A stretch of 64,000 bases of DNA from Xanthobacter autotrophicus Py2 (GTDB lineage Bacteria; Pseudomonadota; Alphaproteobacteria; Rhizobiales; Xanthobacteraceae), in the NCBI GenBank assembly GCA_000017645.1, contig CP000781.1, positions 1,206,001-1,270,000 on the forward strand, given 5' to 3'. The translations under genes and the position numbers were made by a program. Of the stretch, positions 18,684 through 26,338 are shown in pieces (positions within the stretch are counted from its first letter, which is position 1; every line of letters begins with the position of its first letter). The notes under the pieces were generated by a model. The model did not search any database. It saw only the letters and a program-made list of their open reading frames with translations, and was not told where the DNA came from.

Positions 18684-20265
18684 GACACCGCGACCCTCCG
18701 CCGAGCCCAAGCCGCGTCGGCGCGCATCGCCACGCAGCACGGGCGGTGCCGCGGCCGGACCCGCGGCGGATGCGGCCGCCGCCAAGCCCGGCTTCACCGT
18801 CCGGCACTATTGCCAGGGCATCGGCGACTGCCATCTGCTCAGCTTCCCGCGCGAGGATGGGGGCCGCTATTTCATCTTGATCGACTGCGGCGTCCACTCC
18901 GGTGTCTCCGGTGGCGCCGACAAGATCCGCGAGGTCGTCGCCGACATCGCCACCGTGACCAAGCGCATCGATCTCCTGGTGGTGACGCACGAGCATTGGG
19001 ACCATGTCTCCGGCTTTATGAGCGCCGCGGACGCCTTCGCGGCGATCCATGTGGAGGATGTCTGGTTCGCCTGGACCGAGGATTCGAACGACGCGCTGGC
19101 GCGCGACTTCGACACCTACCGAGGCCAGGCGCTCGCCGCTCTGCAGATGGCCAGCAGCCGATTGGCGGGCCTGAGCGGCGCTGACGCCTCTCTCGGTACA
19201 CTGGGGCGCGAGCTCGGGCAGGTCCTCGGCTTCCATTTCGGCGCGGCCGGCGACAAGGTCCGCAAGGCCCGCAATGCTGCCCGCGACATGGCCAAGGGCA
19301 AGGTGGTGTATCAGCAGCCGGGCGCCGGACCGCTCGCCCTTCCCGGCGTGTCCGGCGTGAAGGTCTATGTGCTCGGCCCGCCGCGCGACCCCAAAGCGCT
19401 CGGTCTCGAGGAGCGTGACAGCGAACTCTACGGCCAGGGCCTCGCCGGCGGCTTCGGGATGGCGATGGCTCAGGCCCTGATGGGATACGCGGCCGGCAGC
19501 TCCGCCGAGGACGACGGCTCACCCTTCGATCCGGAGATCGGCCATTCCCTCGCCGAGATCCTGCCTCTCGCCAGCGGCCCGGCCACGCCGAAGCCGGGCG
19601 ACCTCGCCGTCGCGCGCGCCGCCCCGCTCGTGCAACTGCTCCACGCCCACTACAGCGGGCCGGCAGATGCCTCCGCCGTCGCGCGTGGCAAGAAGGCGAC
19701 CGCCCCGACCGTGAGCGACCAGGGCTGGCGCCGGATCGATGGCGACTGGCTCGGCCTTGCCGCCGATCTCGCCATGCAGCTCGACCGGGGAGTCAACAAC
19801 ACCAGCCTCGTCCTCGCCTTTGAGTTCGGGGACCGTCGCGTCGCACTCTTCGTCGGCGACGCGCAGGTCGGGAACTGGCTTTCCTGGCAGGGTCTGACCT
19901 GGGGCGCGGGCGAGAGCGCCGTGACCGGCCCCGACCTGCTGAAGCGCACCGTCTATCTGAAGGTCGGGCACCATGGCAGCCACAATGCGACCCTGAAGGC
20001 GAAAGGGCTGGAGCTGATGAACCATCCCGATCTCTCGGCCTTCATTCCGGTCAATCAGTTGGATGCCAAGAATATCGGTTGGAATCAGATGCCGTTCGCC
20101 GGCATCCTCGACGCGCTCAGGGTCCACGCGGGTGCCCGGGTGGTGCGGGCCGACGACGACTGGCTGGCAGACTGCGTGGTCCCTCCGGCATTGGCCGGCG
20201 GCGGGGGATCCCTGCGCGCGGTGCGCTGCCGGGCAAAATTATGGGTCGAGTTCGATGTTGCGTAG
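18676..20265 (+). CDS. ComEC-like metallo-beta-lactamase-fold hydrolase
   Basis: A 529-residue protein. The start at 18676 (MARTPRPSAEPKPRR) is supported by a GGAGAG Shine-Dalgarno inside the end of the peptidase gene; the two overlap at 18676-18683. A Pro/Ala/Arg-rich tail of about 35 residues precedes HYCQGIGDCHLLSF, and the MBL metal motif T-H105-E-H107-W-D109-H110 follows. The second part carries FVGDAQVGNW and KVGHHGSHNAT (H432-H433), the pattern of the C-terminal MBL domain of ComEC/Rec2 DNA-uptake proteins and their stand-alone relatives. A central insertion of about 180 residues, rich in Ala/Gly, is not typical. No membrane segments, so it is not a DNA channel. Hydrolysis of a nucleic acid or phosphodiester is a reasonable guess. 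Coupled expression says it works with the protease fusion. Confidence 0.85.
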   Translation: MARTPRPSAEPKPRRRASPRSTGGAAAGPAADAAAAKPGFTVRHYCQGIGDCHLLSFPREDGGRYFILIDCGVHSGVSGGADKIREVVADIATVTKRIDLLVVTHEHWDHVSGFMSAADAFAAIHVEDVWFAWTEDSNDALARDFDTYRGQALAALQMASSRLAGLSGADASLGTLGRELGQVLGFHFGAAGDKVRKARNAARDMAKGKVVYQQPGAGPLALPGVSGVKVYVLGPPRDPKALGLEERDSELYGQGLAGGFGMAMAQALMGYAAGSSAEDDGSPFDPEIGHSLAEILPLASGPATPKPGDLAVARAAPLVQLLHAHYSGPADASAVARGKKATAPTVSDQGWRRIDGDWLGLAADLAMQLDRGVNNTSLVLAFEFGDRRVALFVGDAQVGNWLSWQGLTWGAGESAVTGPDLLKRTVYLKVGHHGSHNATLKAKGLELMNHPDLSAFIPVNQLDAKNIGWNQMPFAGILDALRVHAGARVVRADDDWLADCVVPPALAGGGGSLRAVRCRAKLWVEFDVA

Positions 20266-20266
20266 C

Positions 20267-20285
20267 CGGTCGGTTCGTCCGACCG
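20267..20285 (+). terminator. Hairpin after the peptidase-MBL operon
   Basis: CGGTCGG at 20267-20273 pairs perfectly with CCGACCG at 20279-20285 around a TTCGT loop, directly after the MBL stop codon. No T-run follows. Confidence 0.55.
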
Positions 20286-20618
20286 AACTCACGACGGGGA
20301 CTTCTGCACCACAATCGCACAAGGTCTCAGGGGCCTCGCAGCACACCCATTAAACGCACGTCAGGCGAGGCTTTACGGGAGAAGCAACACGCGCCGCCGA
20401 AAGCTCATGCGTCGCTCGCGCATCAACCTTTTCAGCTGTGCCGGAAAGTCCGATGCAGCGCAGGTTGATTGCGAATGTCTCGTTTCGGGTTCCTTCCCAG
20501 TGTTGGCTCCTGCCGCCGGGCTGCCGGATGGTGTCTGCATACCGCAACACGTCCGGCCTTTTGGCGCCATCGCCGATATAGATAGAGCGAATGCCGTTAC
20601 GGCAGAGTGGGAGCATTC

Positions 20619-20797
20619 ATGGCCGAGCGACTTGAACGGCACCGCCAGCCTGGATCCATGAAGAACTCGAAAAGCTCAAATTGCTCGCCAAGAAGGGCAT
20701 GGCACTCAGAGCTATTTCGAAAGCGATGACGCGCAGCGAGGAATCGATCAAAGACCGCGCCAAAATTGATGGCATCGGGATCGCCAAGCTCCGTTAA
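20619..20797 (+). pseudogene. Small SANT/Myb-like helix-turn-helix gene, frameshifted
   Basis: The 3' part reads WIHEELEKLKLLAKKGMALR, then AISKAMTRSEESIKDRAKID and GIGIAKLR before TAA at 20795-20797. This is the pattern of small bacterial GcrA/Myb-like HTH proteins (W-x2-E-x2-KLK-LA-x-KG-x-S-x-RAIAKAL-x-RSE-x-SI). The natural start, ATG 20619 (MAERLERHRQP) with a purine-rich site upstream, is in another frame. One base is missing at about 20650, between the Pro codon and the Trp codon. Proteins of this kind are common as orphan genes on rhizobial islands. Broken unless the base is a sequencing error. Confidence 0.6.
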
Positions 20798-20863
20798 GCC
20801 CAGTTTCACGGTACAGCCCCGAGTGCGCGCCCCATGCCTGGCTCTCACGGAGTGCTAAATGGC

Positions 20864-20962
20864 ATTTTGGCAATTTCGGCACAAACAGCGTATCAAAAAT
20901 CATACCCTCAAGTCATTGGAAACACGTTATATTTCAATTTCGGCGATTTCGGCATTTTGGCA
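20864..20962. repeat. Five copies of a 9-bp ATTTYGGC repeat in two clusters
   Basis: Units ATTTTGGCA (20864-20872) and ATTTCGGCA (20873-20881) form one tandem pair; AATTTCGGC (20936-20944), GATTTCGGC (20945-20953) and ATTTTGGCA (20954-20962) form a tandem triplet in the same orientation. The surrounding 200 bp is clearly AT-richer than the island genes. Could be an operator or iteron-like protein-binding array near the end of integrase copy B. Confidence 0.5.
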
Positions 20963-21004
20963 CATAAGACACCCTTTTCTATAAACAGTAGTATTATAAT
21001 ACTT

Positions 21005-22226
21005 TTATGTCTCCATCCATCGTTCCACAGTCTTTGGCTGGCAATGGGCCGCCCATGCCGTCATCAGCTCGCGGCGCTTCTCCAAGGCATCACCCCGGCG
21101 ATAGGCCCGCTCGGTGGCATCCCCCACGACATGGGCAAGGGCGGCTTCGGCGATCTCCCGTGGGAAGCCCGTCTCCTCGGCTGCCCAGTCCCGGAAAGAC
21201 GAGCGGAAGCCGTGGACGGTGATCTCCAGCTTCTGGCGGTGGAGCAGCATCTCCATGGCCATCCCGCTCAAGGGGCGGCCCTTCCGCTGCCCAGGGAAGA
21301 TGTACGCACCCTTGTCGTCATCCTCTGGGCGCAGGGCCGCCAGCGCCCTCAGGATCGCAATGGCGGGCGGTGCGAGGGGCACACGATGTTCTCGCCCGGC
21401 CTTCATGCGATTGGCCGGCACCGTCCACACCTCGGCTTTGAGATCGACCTCGCCCCACATCGCCCCCAGTACCTCACCCGACCGGGCGGCCGTCAGGATG
21501 GCGAACTCCAGCGCTCGCGCAGCCATGGCCTCCCGCGTCCGCAGTTCGGTGAGGAAGGCTGGCACCTCGGTGTAGGGCATCGCAGGGTGATGGCCGCGCT
21601 GGAGCTTCTGGCGCTTCGGCAGGAGGGTGTCGAGGTGGCCGCGCCAGCGGGCGGGGTTCTCTCCCGTGCGCAGCCCCTTGGCCTTGGCGGCATCCAGCAC
21701 CCTTTCGATGCGACCTCGGAGCCGTGAGGCCGTCTCGTTCTTCTCCTGCCAGATGGGCTGAAGCACGGCGAGCACGTCATCAGTCGTGATCTCGCCCAGC
21801 TTCTTGTCACGGATCTTCGCGCAGTAGGCCGGCCCGAGGGTCTGTTTCCACTGATAGACGTGCTTGTCGTTCCGGAACCCACCTTCGATGTTTTCGACGA
21901 GGGCATCCGCGAACGCGCCAAAGGAGGGAACCTCCTCAGCCTCCTTCTGGCGCGTCATGGAGGCTTTCCGGCTTTCGAGCGGGTCCTGCCGCTCTGCCGT
22001 GAGGCGACGGGCGTCCTCGGCCTTCTGGCGGGCCTCAGCGAGCCCCACGTCCCTTGCCGAGCCCAGCCCCATCTCCCGGCGCTTCCCATCGCGGCGGAAC
22101 ATGAAGAGCCATGCCTTAGTGCCCGTGGGGCCGACTTGGAGGTAGAGCCCACCACCGTCCGCAGCGGCCCAGCTCCTTCAAGTTTGCCACGGTCCGTGCG
22201 GTGAGCCGGTTCGTTGCGCGTGCCAC
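21005..22226 (-). pseudogene. P4-type tyrosine integrase, copy B (5' frameshift)
   Basis: The inverted twin of the integrase at 12064. From ATG 22102 it gives 365 residues with the same complete catalytic residues (Arg in AARSGEVLGA, HGFR, Tyr in ERAYRRGD). It carries the same missing bases at about 22163, which separate it from the GTG-started N-terminal part at 22226. The C-terminus AHCQPKTVERWMET is probably the original end, because copy A changes sequence right after CQP where its flank was rearranged and an IS inserted. Identical frameshifts in both copies mean the duplication happened after the mutation, or that the protein works from the internal start. Confidence 0.85.
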
Positions 22227-22430
22227 ATACCCCTCCGATGGGAAGCCAACCCCACCGGGATCCAAAACATACCACCCCACTTTCAACCCCACCACAGAAG
22301 CTGGCTTTGGGCGGACGCTCTGGAACGGTCGCGGACAGGAGGCAGCACAATTGATTGATAAACATGGACTTTAACGGACGGAGTCGGACGCTCACAGACG
22401 GGAGTTCGTCGGACCTCGGTTCCACCAATC
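21035..22430 (-). repeat. 1396-bp inverted repeat, copy B
   Basis: Partner of the repeat at 11860-13255. The 7-bp differing block is at 22363-22369 (GTCCATG read on the minus strand). Equal lengths and no indel seen. The pair encloses about 7.8 kb with an IS3 element, the peptidase-MBL operon and the Myb-like remnant. Confidence 0.88.
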
Positions 22431-22798
22431 GTCTGTTTCACGTGAGCGCCATGCCTTGCCCCGCCCACATCCGCGGCACGGCCCGCCGCCGTGGGGGCGG
22501 GGAAGGATGATCTTGTCGGAGATGATGTGGATGACGACCGCCGGGCGCCGGATCCAGTTCGCTCGCGGCCGCTCCTTTCTCCCGTTCAGATAGGAGGCCG
22601 CATCCGCGCAGCAAGGCACGCGGCGATTTCACAGTTGCGGTGCGTCAATGCCGTGCTGCGCTGCCGTGCTAGAGGTGTGATGCGGGACTTGGACGGCGGC
22701 GCGAGAGCAGCCGCGAATCGCCGGAGGGATGGGATGCCATTTCTCCGGAAGGGTTTGTGTGCGCTTTTGAGACGCCGGCCATGACAGGAGGTCGTTCC
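22431..22798. other. Non-coding right flank of island 1
   Basis: No recognisable gene. A minus-strand frame with RRPAVVIHIISDKIILPRPH runs toward the repeat boundary and could be a gene cut at 22430, but I do not recognise it. The last 15 bases hold the strong AGGAGG ribosome-binding site of the cytochrome gene. Confidence 0.35.
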
Positions 22799-24898
22799 AT
22801 GAACGACGAAGGTACAGTCCGGCGCACGCCGCGATTGAAGACATTTGCGGTCGCCGCAGCCGGCGTCGCGGTGGTTGGGGCGGCTGTGTTCTGGTGGATC
22901 GTCACCCCGCCGCGCATCGACGATGGCGGCCGTGCGCTGCCGCAGGCGGCCGCCCCGGAGCTGGTGGCGCGCGGCAAATACATCGCCGAGCTGGGCGACT
23001 GCGTCGCCTGCCACACGAAGGCGGACGGGCAGCCCATGGCCGGTGGTCGCGGACTGGAGACGCCGTTCGGCATGCTCTATTCCACCAACATCACCCCCGA
23101 TCCGCAGACCGGCATCGGCCGCTACAGCTTCGGCGCCTTCGATCGCGCCATGCGCCGGGGCGTGACCGCCGACGGCACCCACATGTACCCGGCCATGCCC
23201 TACCCGTCTTACGCGAAGATGACGTCGGACGACATGTACGCGCTCTACGTCTACCTCATGAAGGGCGTGAAGCCGGTGGACAGTCCCAACCGGCCGTCGG
23301 GGATCGGTTTCCCCTTCAACCAGCGCTGGACGCTCGCCTTCTGGAACGAGATGTTCCTCGACAACCATCCCTTCGTCGCCGATGCGCGCAAGGGTGAGGT
23401 CTGGAATCGCGGCGCCTATCTGGTGCAGGGCCTCGGCCATTGCGGCGCCTGCCACACGCCGCGCGGCATCGGTTTCCAGGAACTCGCCATGGGCGATACC
23501 GGCGGCAGCGGCGACAAGTTCCTTTCCGGCTCCAAGGTCGAGGAGTGGAACGCGGTCAACCTGCGCGGCCTCGGCGACGTGGATGACACGGTGGAGCTGC
23601 TGAAGACCGGCCAGAACCGCTTCGGCACCGTCTCCGGCTCCATGACCGAGGTGATCCACAACTCCACCCAGAACTTCGCCGACGCCGACCTCGTGGCCAT
23701 CGCCACCTACCTTGATGGCCTGCCGTCCGGCCAGCCCCGGGCGCCGCGTCCTGCGAAGTCTGGGGGCGTCGCCGCCGCCGTTCCCGAGGCCATGTTCACC
23801 ACCCGCGGCGGGCTCGCCTATGCCCAGTTCTGCGCCGATTGCCACCGCCTGAACGGGGCCGGCGTCGCCAAGGTGTTCCCGCCGCTTGCCGGCAATCCGA
23901 CCGTTGCGGCGAAGGACCCTTCGACGCTGGTCCACATCACGCTGACCGGCTGGGCGACGGCTGAGACGCAGGCCCATTCCCGCGTCTTCACCATGCCCGG
24001 CTTCGCCCGGCTGGGGGACGACGAGATCGCGGACATCCTCTCCTTCGTCCGCGCCAGCTGGGGCGGCAATGCCACGCCGGTCACGGCCTCGGAGGTGAAG
24101 GCCGCCCGCGCGACGCTCGACCCGAAGGTGGACACGCGAGCGTTCGACACGCCGCGCATCGCGGATGTCCTGGGCGAGCCGAACGCAGCCCAGCTCGTGC
24201 GCGGCATGCGCCTCAACACCGAGACGCACACCCTGCTGCCGAAGAATGTCGGCAACGTGCTGAACTGCTCGAGCTGCCACCTCAATGCCGGCACGGTGGC
24301 TGACGGCTCGCCCTATGTGGGCGTCTCCGCCTTCTTCCCGAGCTATGCGCCGCGGGCCGGGCGGGAGATTACGCTGGAAGACCGCATCAACGGCTGCTTC
24401 CTGCGCTCCATGAACGGCAAGCCGCTCGCCAAGGATGGCGATGACATGAAGGCCATGGTCGCCTATTTCGACTGGATGAAGCGGGAGACCAAGCCCGAGG
24501 ACAAGGTGGAGGGCCGCGGCGTCGGCAAGATCAGCCAGCAGATCAAGCCGGACACGGAGAACGGCGCCAAGGTCTACGCCGCCCAGTGCGCCGTCTGCCA
24601 CGGGTCCAGCGGAGAGGGCGTCAAGGACGCCGCCGGCGCCTTCGTCTATCCCCCGCTGTGGGGCGACCAGTCCTTCAACATCGGGGCGGGCATGGCGCGC
24701 ACCTACACGGCTGCAGCCTTCGTGAAGCGCAACATGCCTATCGGCTTCCACGGCGGCTTCCCGCTGGGCCAGGGCGGCCTCACCGATCAGGAGGCGGTGG
24801 ATGTGGCCGAATACTTCAGCCACATGCCGCGACCGGACTTCGCGCCCAAGGTGAACGACTGGCCGAAGGACAAGAAGCCGGCAGACGCCCGCTACTGA
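22799..24898 (+). CDS. Five-heme cytochrome c: triheme dehydrogenase subunit fused to TsdA-like domain
   Basis: A 699-residue periplasmic cytochrome. The start at 22799 follows AGGAGG and gives an N-terminal membrane anchor (FAVAAAGVAVVGAAVFWWIV). Heme sites CxxCH are at C68 (CVACH), C215 (CGACH), C345 (CADCH), C490 (CSSCH) and C597 (CAVCH). The first three, with RGVTADGTHMYPAMPYPSY and KGVKPVDSPN, match the triheme cytochrome subunit of alcohol/gluconate/aldehyde dehydrogenases. The last two, with INGCFLRSMNGKPL and AYFDWMK, match TsdA-type thiosulfate dehydrogenase/tetrathionate reductase. In TsdA a Cys serves as axial ligand of heme 1; the Cys in NGCFLRSMNG is the candidate. No dehydrogenase flavoprotein or PQQ enzyme is adjacent. 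The fusion may pass electrons from thiosulfate or an alcohol to the chain. Confidence 0.85.
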   Translation: MNDEGTVRRTPRLKTFAVAAAGVAVVGAAVFWWIVTPPRIDDGGRALPQAAAPELVARGKYIAELGDCVACHTKADGQPMAGGRGLETPFGMLYSTNITPDPQTGIGRYSFGAFDRAMRRGVTADGTHMYPAMPYPSYAKMTSDDMYALYVYLMKGVKPVDSPNRPSGIGFPFNQRWTLAFWNEMFLDNHPFVADARKGEVWNRGAYLVQGLGHCGACHTPRGIGFQELAMGDTGGSGDKFLSGSKVEEWNAVNLRGLGDVDDTVELLKTGQNRFGTVSGSMTEVIHNSTQNFADADLVAIATYLDGLPSGQPRAPRPAKSGGVAAAVPEAMFTTRGGLAYAQFCADCHRLNGAGVAKVFPPLAGNPTVAAKDPSTLVHITLTGWATAETQAHSRVFTMPGFARLGDDEIADILSFVRASWGGNATPVTASEVKAARATLDPKVDTRAFDTPRIADVLGEPNAAQLVRGMRLNTETHTLLPKNVGNVLNCSSCHLNAGTVADGSPYVGVSAFFPSYAPRAGREITLEDRINGCFLRSMNGKPLAKDGDDMKAMVAYFDWMKRETKPEDKVEGRGVGKISQQIKPDTENGAKVYAAQCAVCHGSSGEGVKDAAGAFVYPPLWGDQSFNIGAGMARTYTAAAFVKRNMPIGFHGGFPLGQGGLTDQEAVDVAEYFSHMPRPDFAPKVNDWPKDKKPADARY

Positions 24899-24912
24899 CC
24901 GCCTGAAGCAAC

Positions 24913-24944
24913 GAGCGCCCGGGCCGTGCAGGGTCCGGGCGCTC
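24913..24944. terminator. Hairpin terminator between cytochrome c and L,D-transpeptidase
   Basis: GAGCGCCCGG (24913-24922) pairs perfectly with CCGGGCGCTC (24935-24944). It lies between convergent genes. Confidence 0.7.
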
Positions 24945-25001
24945 GCGCATCCCCCCGTCGCGGGACGATGGACGGGCGGAAAGGTGTTGAATTGGGAGAA
25001 C

Positions 25002-25679
25002 TCAGACGGGAAGCACCACCACCTTCGTGCCGTTCGGCACGCGGCGGTAAAGGTCGATCACGTCCTGGTTCATCATGCGGATGCAGCCGGAGGAGACCGC
25101 CTCGCCGATGGTCCACGGCTCGTTGGTGCCGTGGATGCGGTAGAGCGTGTCCTTGCCGTCCTTGAACAGATAAAGCGCACGGGCGCCGAGCGGATTGGTC
25201 TCGCCCCCGGCCATGCCGCCGACCCAGGGCCGATACTTGGCGGGCTCGCGGGCGATCATGGCATCGGTGGGTCGCCAGCTCGGCCATTCGCGCTTGTTGC
25301 CCACGTTCGCCGTGCCGGAGAATTCGAGCCCTTCGCGCCCGACACCCACGCCGTAGCGCAGCGCCTTGCCGTTCTCCTGCACGAGGTAGAGGAAGCGGTT
25401 CCTGGGATCGACCACCAGCGTGCCCGGCTCCTGCCCAGTCGTGTCCTTCACCAGCTGGCGCACGTTGCGCGGCTTGATGTCGTCCGGATCGGCGGCGGGA
25501 ATGCGGAAGCCGCCATCGTCCAGCGCGCCATAGCGCGCGGCATCGGCCGGCGCGACGCGCGGCGCCTTTACCGGCGGCTGGTCCTGCGTGGTGACGCAGG
25601 CGCCGAGGGCCAGCGGCAGGACGAGGGTGGTGAAGAGACCACGACGCGACAGCAGGGGGGAAGCGGGAGGAGAGTCCAA
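25002..25679 (-). CDS. L,D-transpeptidase (YkuD) lipoprotein
   Basis: L,D-transpeptidases make 3-3 peptidoglycan cross-links or attach proteins to peptidoglycan. The C-terminal YkuD domain has the catalytic pattern HGTNEPWTIGEAVSSGCIRM with His and the nucleophilic Cys, ending VPNGTKVVVLPV. A start near 25679 (TTG) is chosen because it gives a twin-Arg/lipoprotein signal (SRRGLFTTLVLPLALGAC) and follows the DsbA stop at 25687 by a few bases; the exact start codon is uncertain. Longer frames would overlap dsbA in another frame and are not credible. It is the last gene of the dsbD-dsbA operon, perhaps needing the oxidoreductases to keep its Cys reduced. Confidence 0.85.
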   Translation of the reverse strand: MDSPPASPLLSRRGLFTTLVLPLALGACVTTQDQPPVKAPRVAPADAARYGALDDGGFRIPAADPDDIKPRNVRQLVKDTTGQEPGTLVVDPRNRFLYLVQENGKALRYGVGVGREGLEFSGTANVGNKREWPSWRPTDAMIAREPAKYRPWVGGMAGGETNPLGARALYLFKDGKDTLYRIHGTNEPWTIGEAVSSGCIRMMNQDVIDLYRRVPNGTKVVVLPV

Positions 25680-25686
25680 GAGCGGC

Positions 25687-26334
25687 TCACTCCCCGGCGG
25701 TCTGGCGACGGCGGGCTTCGGCCACCGCGCGCTTGAAGCTGGCATAGTCGAGGGTCGAGGCGAGCAGCGGGCCAACCAGATAGGTGGGGGTGCCGCTGAG
25801 GCCGAGCGAGTCCGCCTGCGCGGCATTGCGCTTCAAAAGCCCGCCGATGTCGGCGATGTGGGCCTTCAGGTCCGCCATCAGCCGGTCGAGATCGACGCCC
25901 GAGGCGGCCACCGCCTTCAGCATGGTCTGCTCGTCGATGCGGCGGCCGGGGATGGCCATCAGTGCGTCGTGCACCGTCTCGTAGCGGCCCTGATAGGTCG
26001 CCGCGAGCGCCAGCTGCGCGCCGTAGACCGAAGCCTCGGTAAGCACCGGCCAGTCCTTGTAGATGAGGCGGATGTGCCCGTCCTCCTTCACCACGCGGGC
26101 GAGGTCCGGGGCCGATTTCTTGCAGTAGGGGCAGTTGTAGTCGAGGAAAGCGACGATGGTCACGTCGCCGTCCGGATTGCCAGAATTCGGCGCTGCCGGG
26201 TCGCGGAGGATGGCGTTCACATCCACGCCCTCCGCCTGTGCCCGGCCTGCGCCCGCCACCGCGGCCGGCATCAGCGCGGTGAGCGCGGCGATGCGGATGA
26301 AGTCCCTGCGTCGCATGGGGTATCCTTCGGTCAT
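25687..26334 (-). CDS. DsbA/ScsC-like periplasmic thiol-disulfide oxidoreductase
   Basis: A 215-residue thioredoxin-fold protein with active site CPYC in VAFLDYNCPYCKKSAPDLA and the cis-Pro loop in GLSGTPTYLVG. The signal is Tat-like (MRRRDFIRIAALTAL, internal Met at 26316 as the alternative start) with cleavage near AQAEG. The long helical insert and the position directly after a DsbD-type gene (4 bp gap) resemble ScsC/BdbD-like proteins that act in disulfide isomerisation or copper tolerance and are kept reduced by the DsbD partner. Confidence 0.88.
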   Translation of the reverse strand: MTEGYPMRRRDFIRIAALTALMPAAVAGAGRAQAEGVDVNAILRDPAAPNSGNPDGDVTIVAFLDYNCPYCKKSAPDLARVVKEDGHIRLIYKDWPVLTEASVYGAQLALAATYQGRYETVHDALMAIPGRRIDEQTMLKAVAASGVDLDRLMADLKAHIADIGGLLKRNAAQADSLGLSGTPTYLVGPLLASTLDYASFKRAVAEARRRQTAGE

Positions 26335-26338
26335 GGGG

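Noticed and set aside
22586..24823. A 745-codon minus-strand frame opposite the cytochrome gene
   Set aside because: No domain; the plus strand shows five CxxCH motifs in one frame.
25680..25826. Upstream extension of the L,D-transpeptidase frame
   Set aside because: It would overlap dsbA in another frame and puts an Arg/Pro-rich run before the clear lipoprotein signal.
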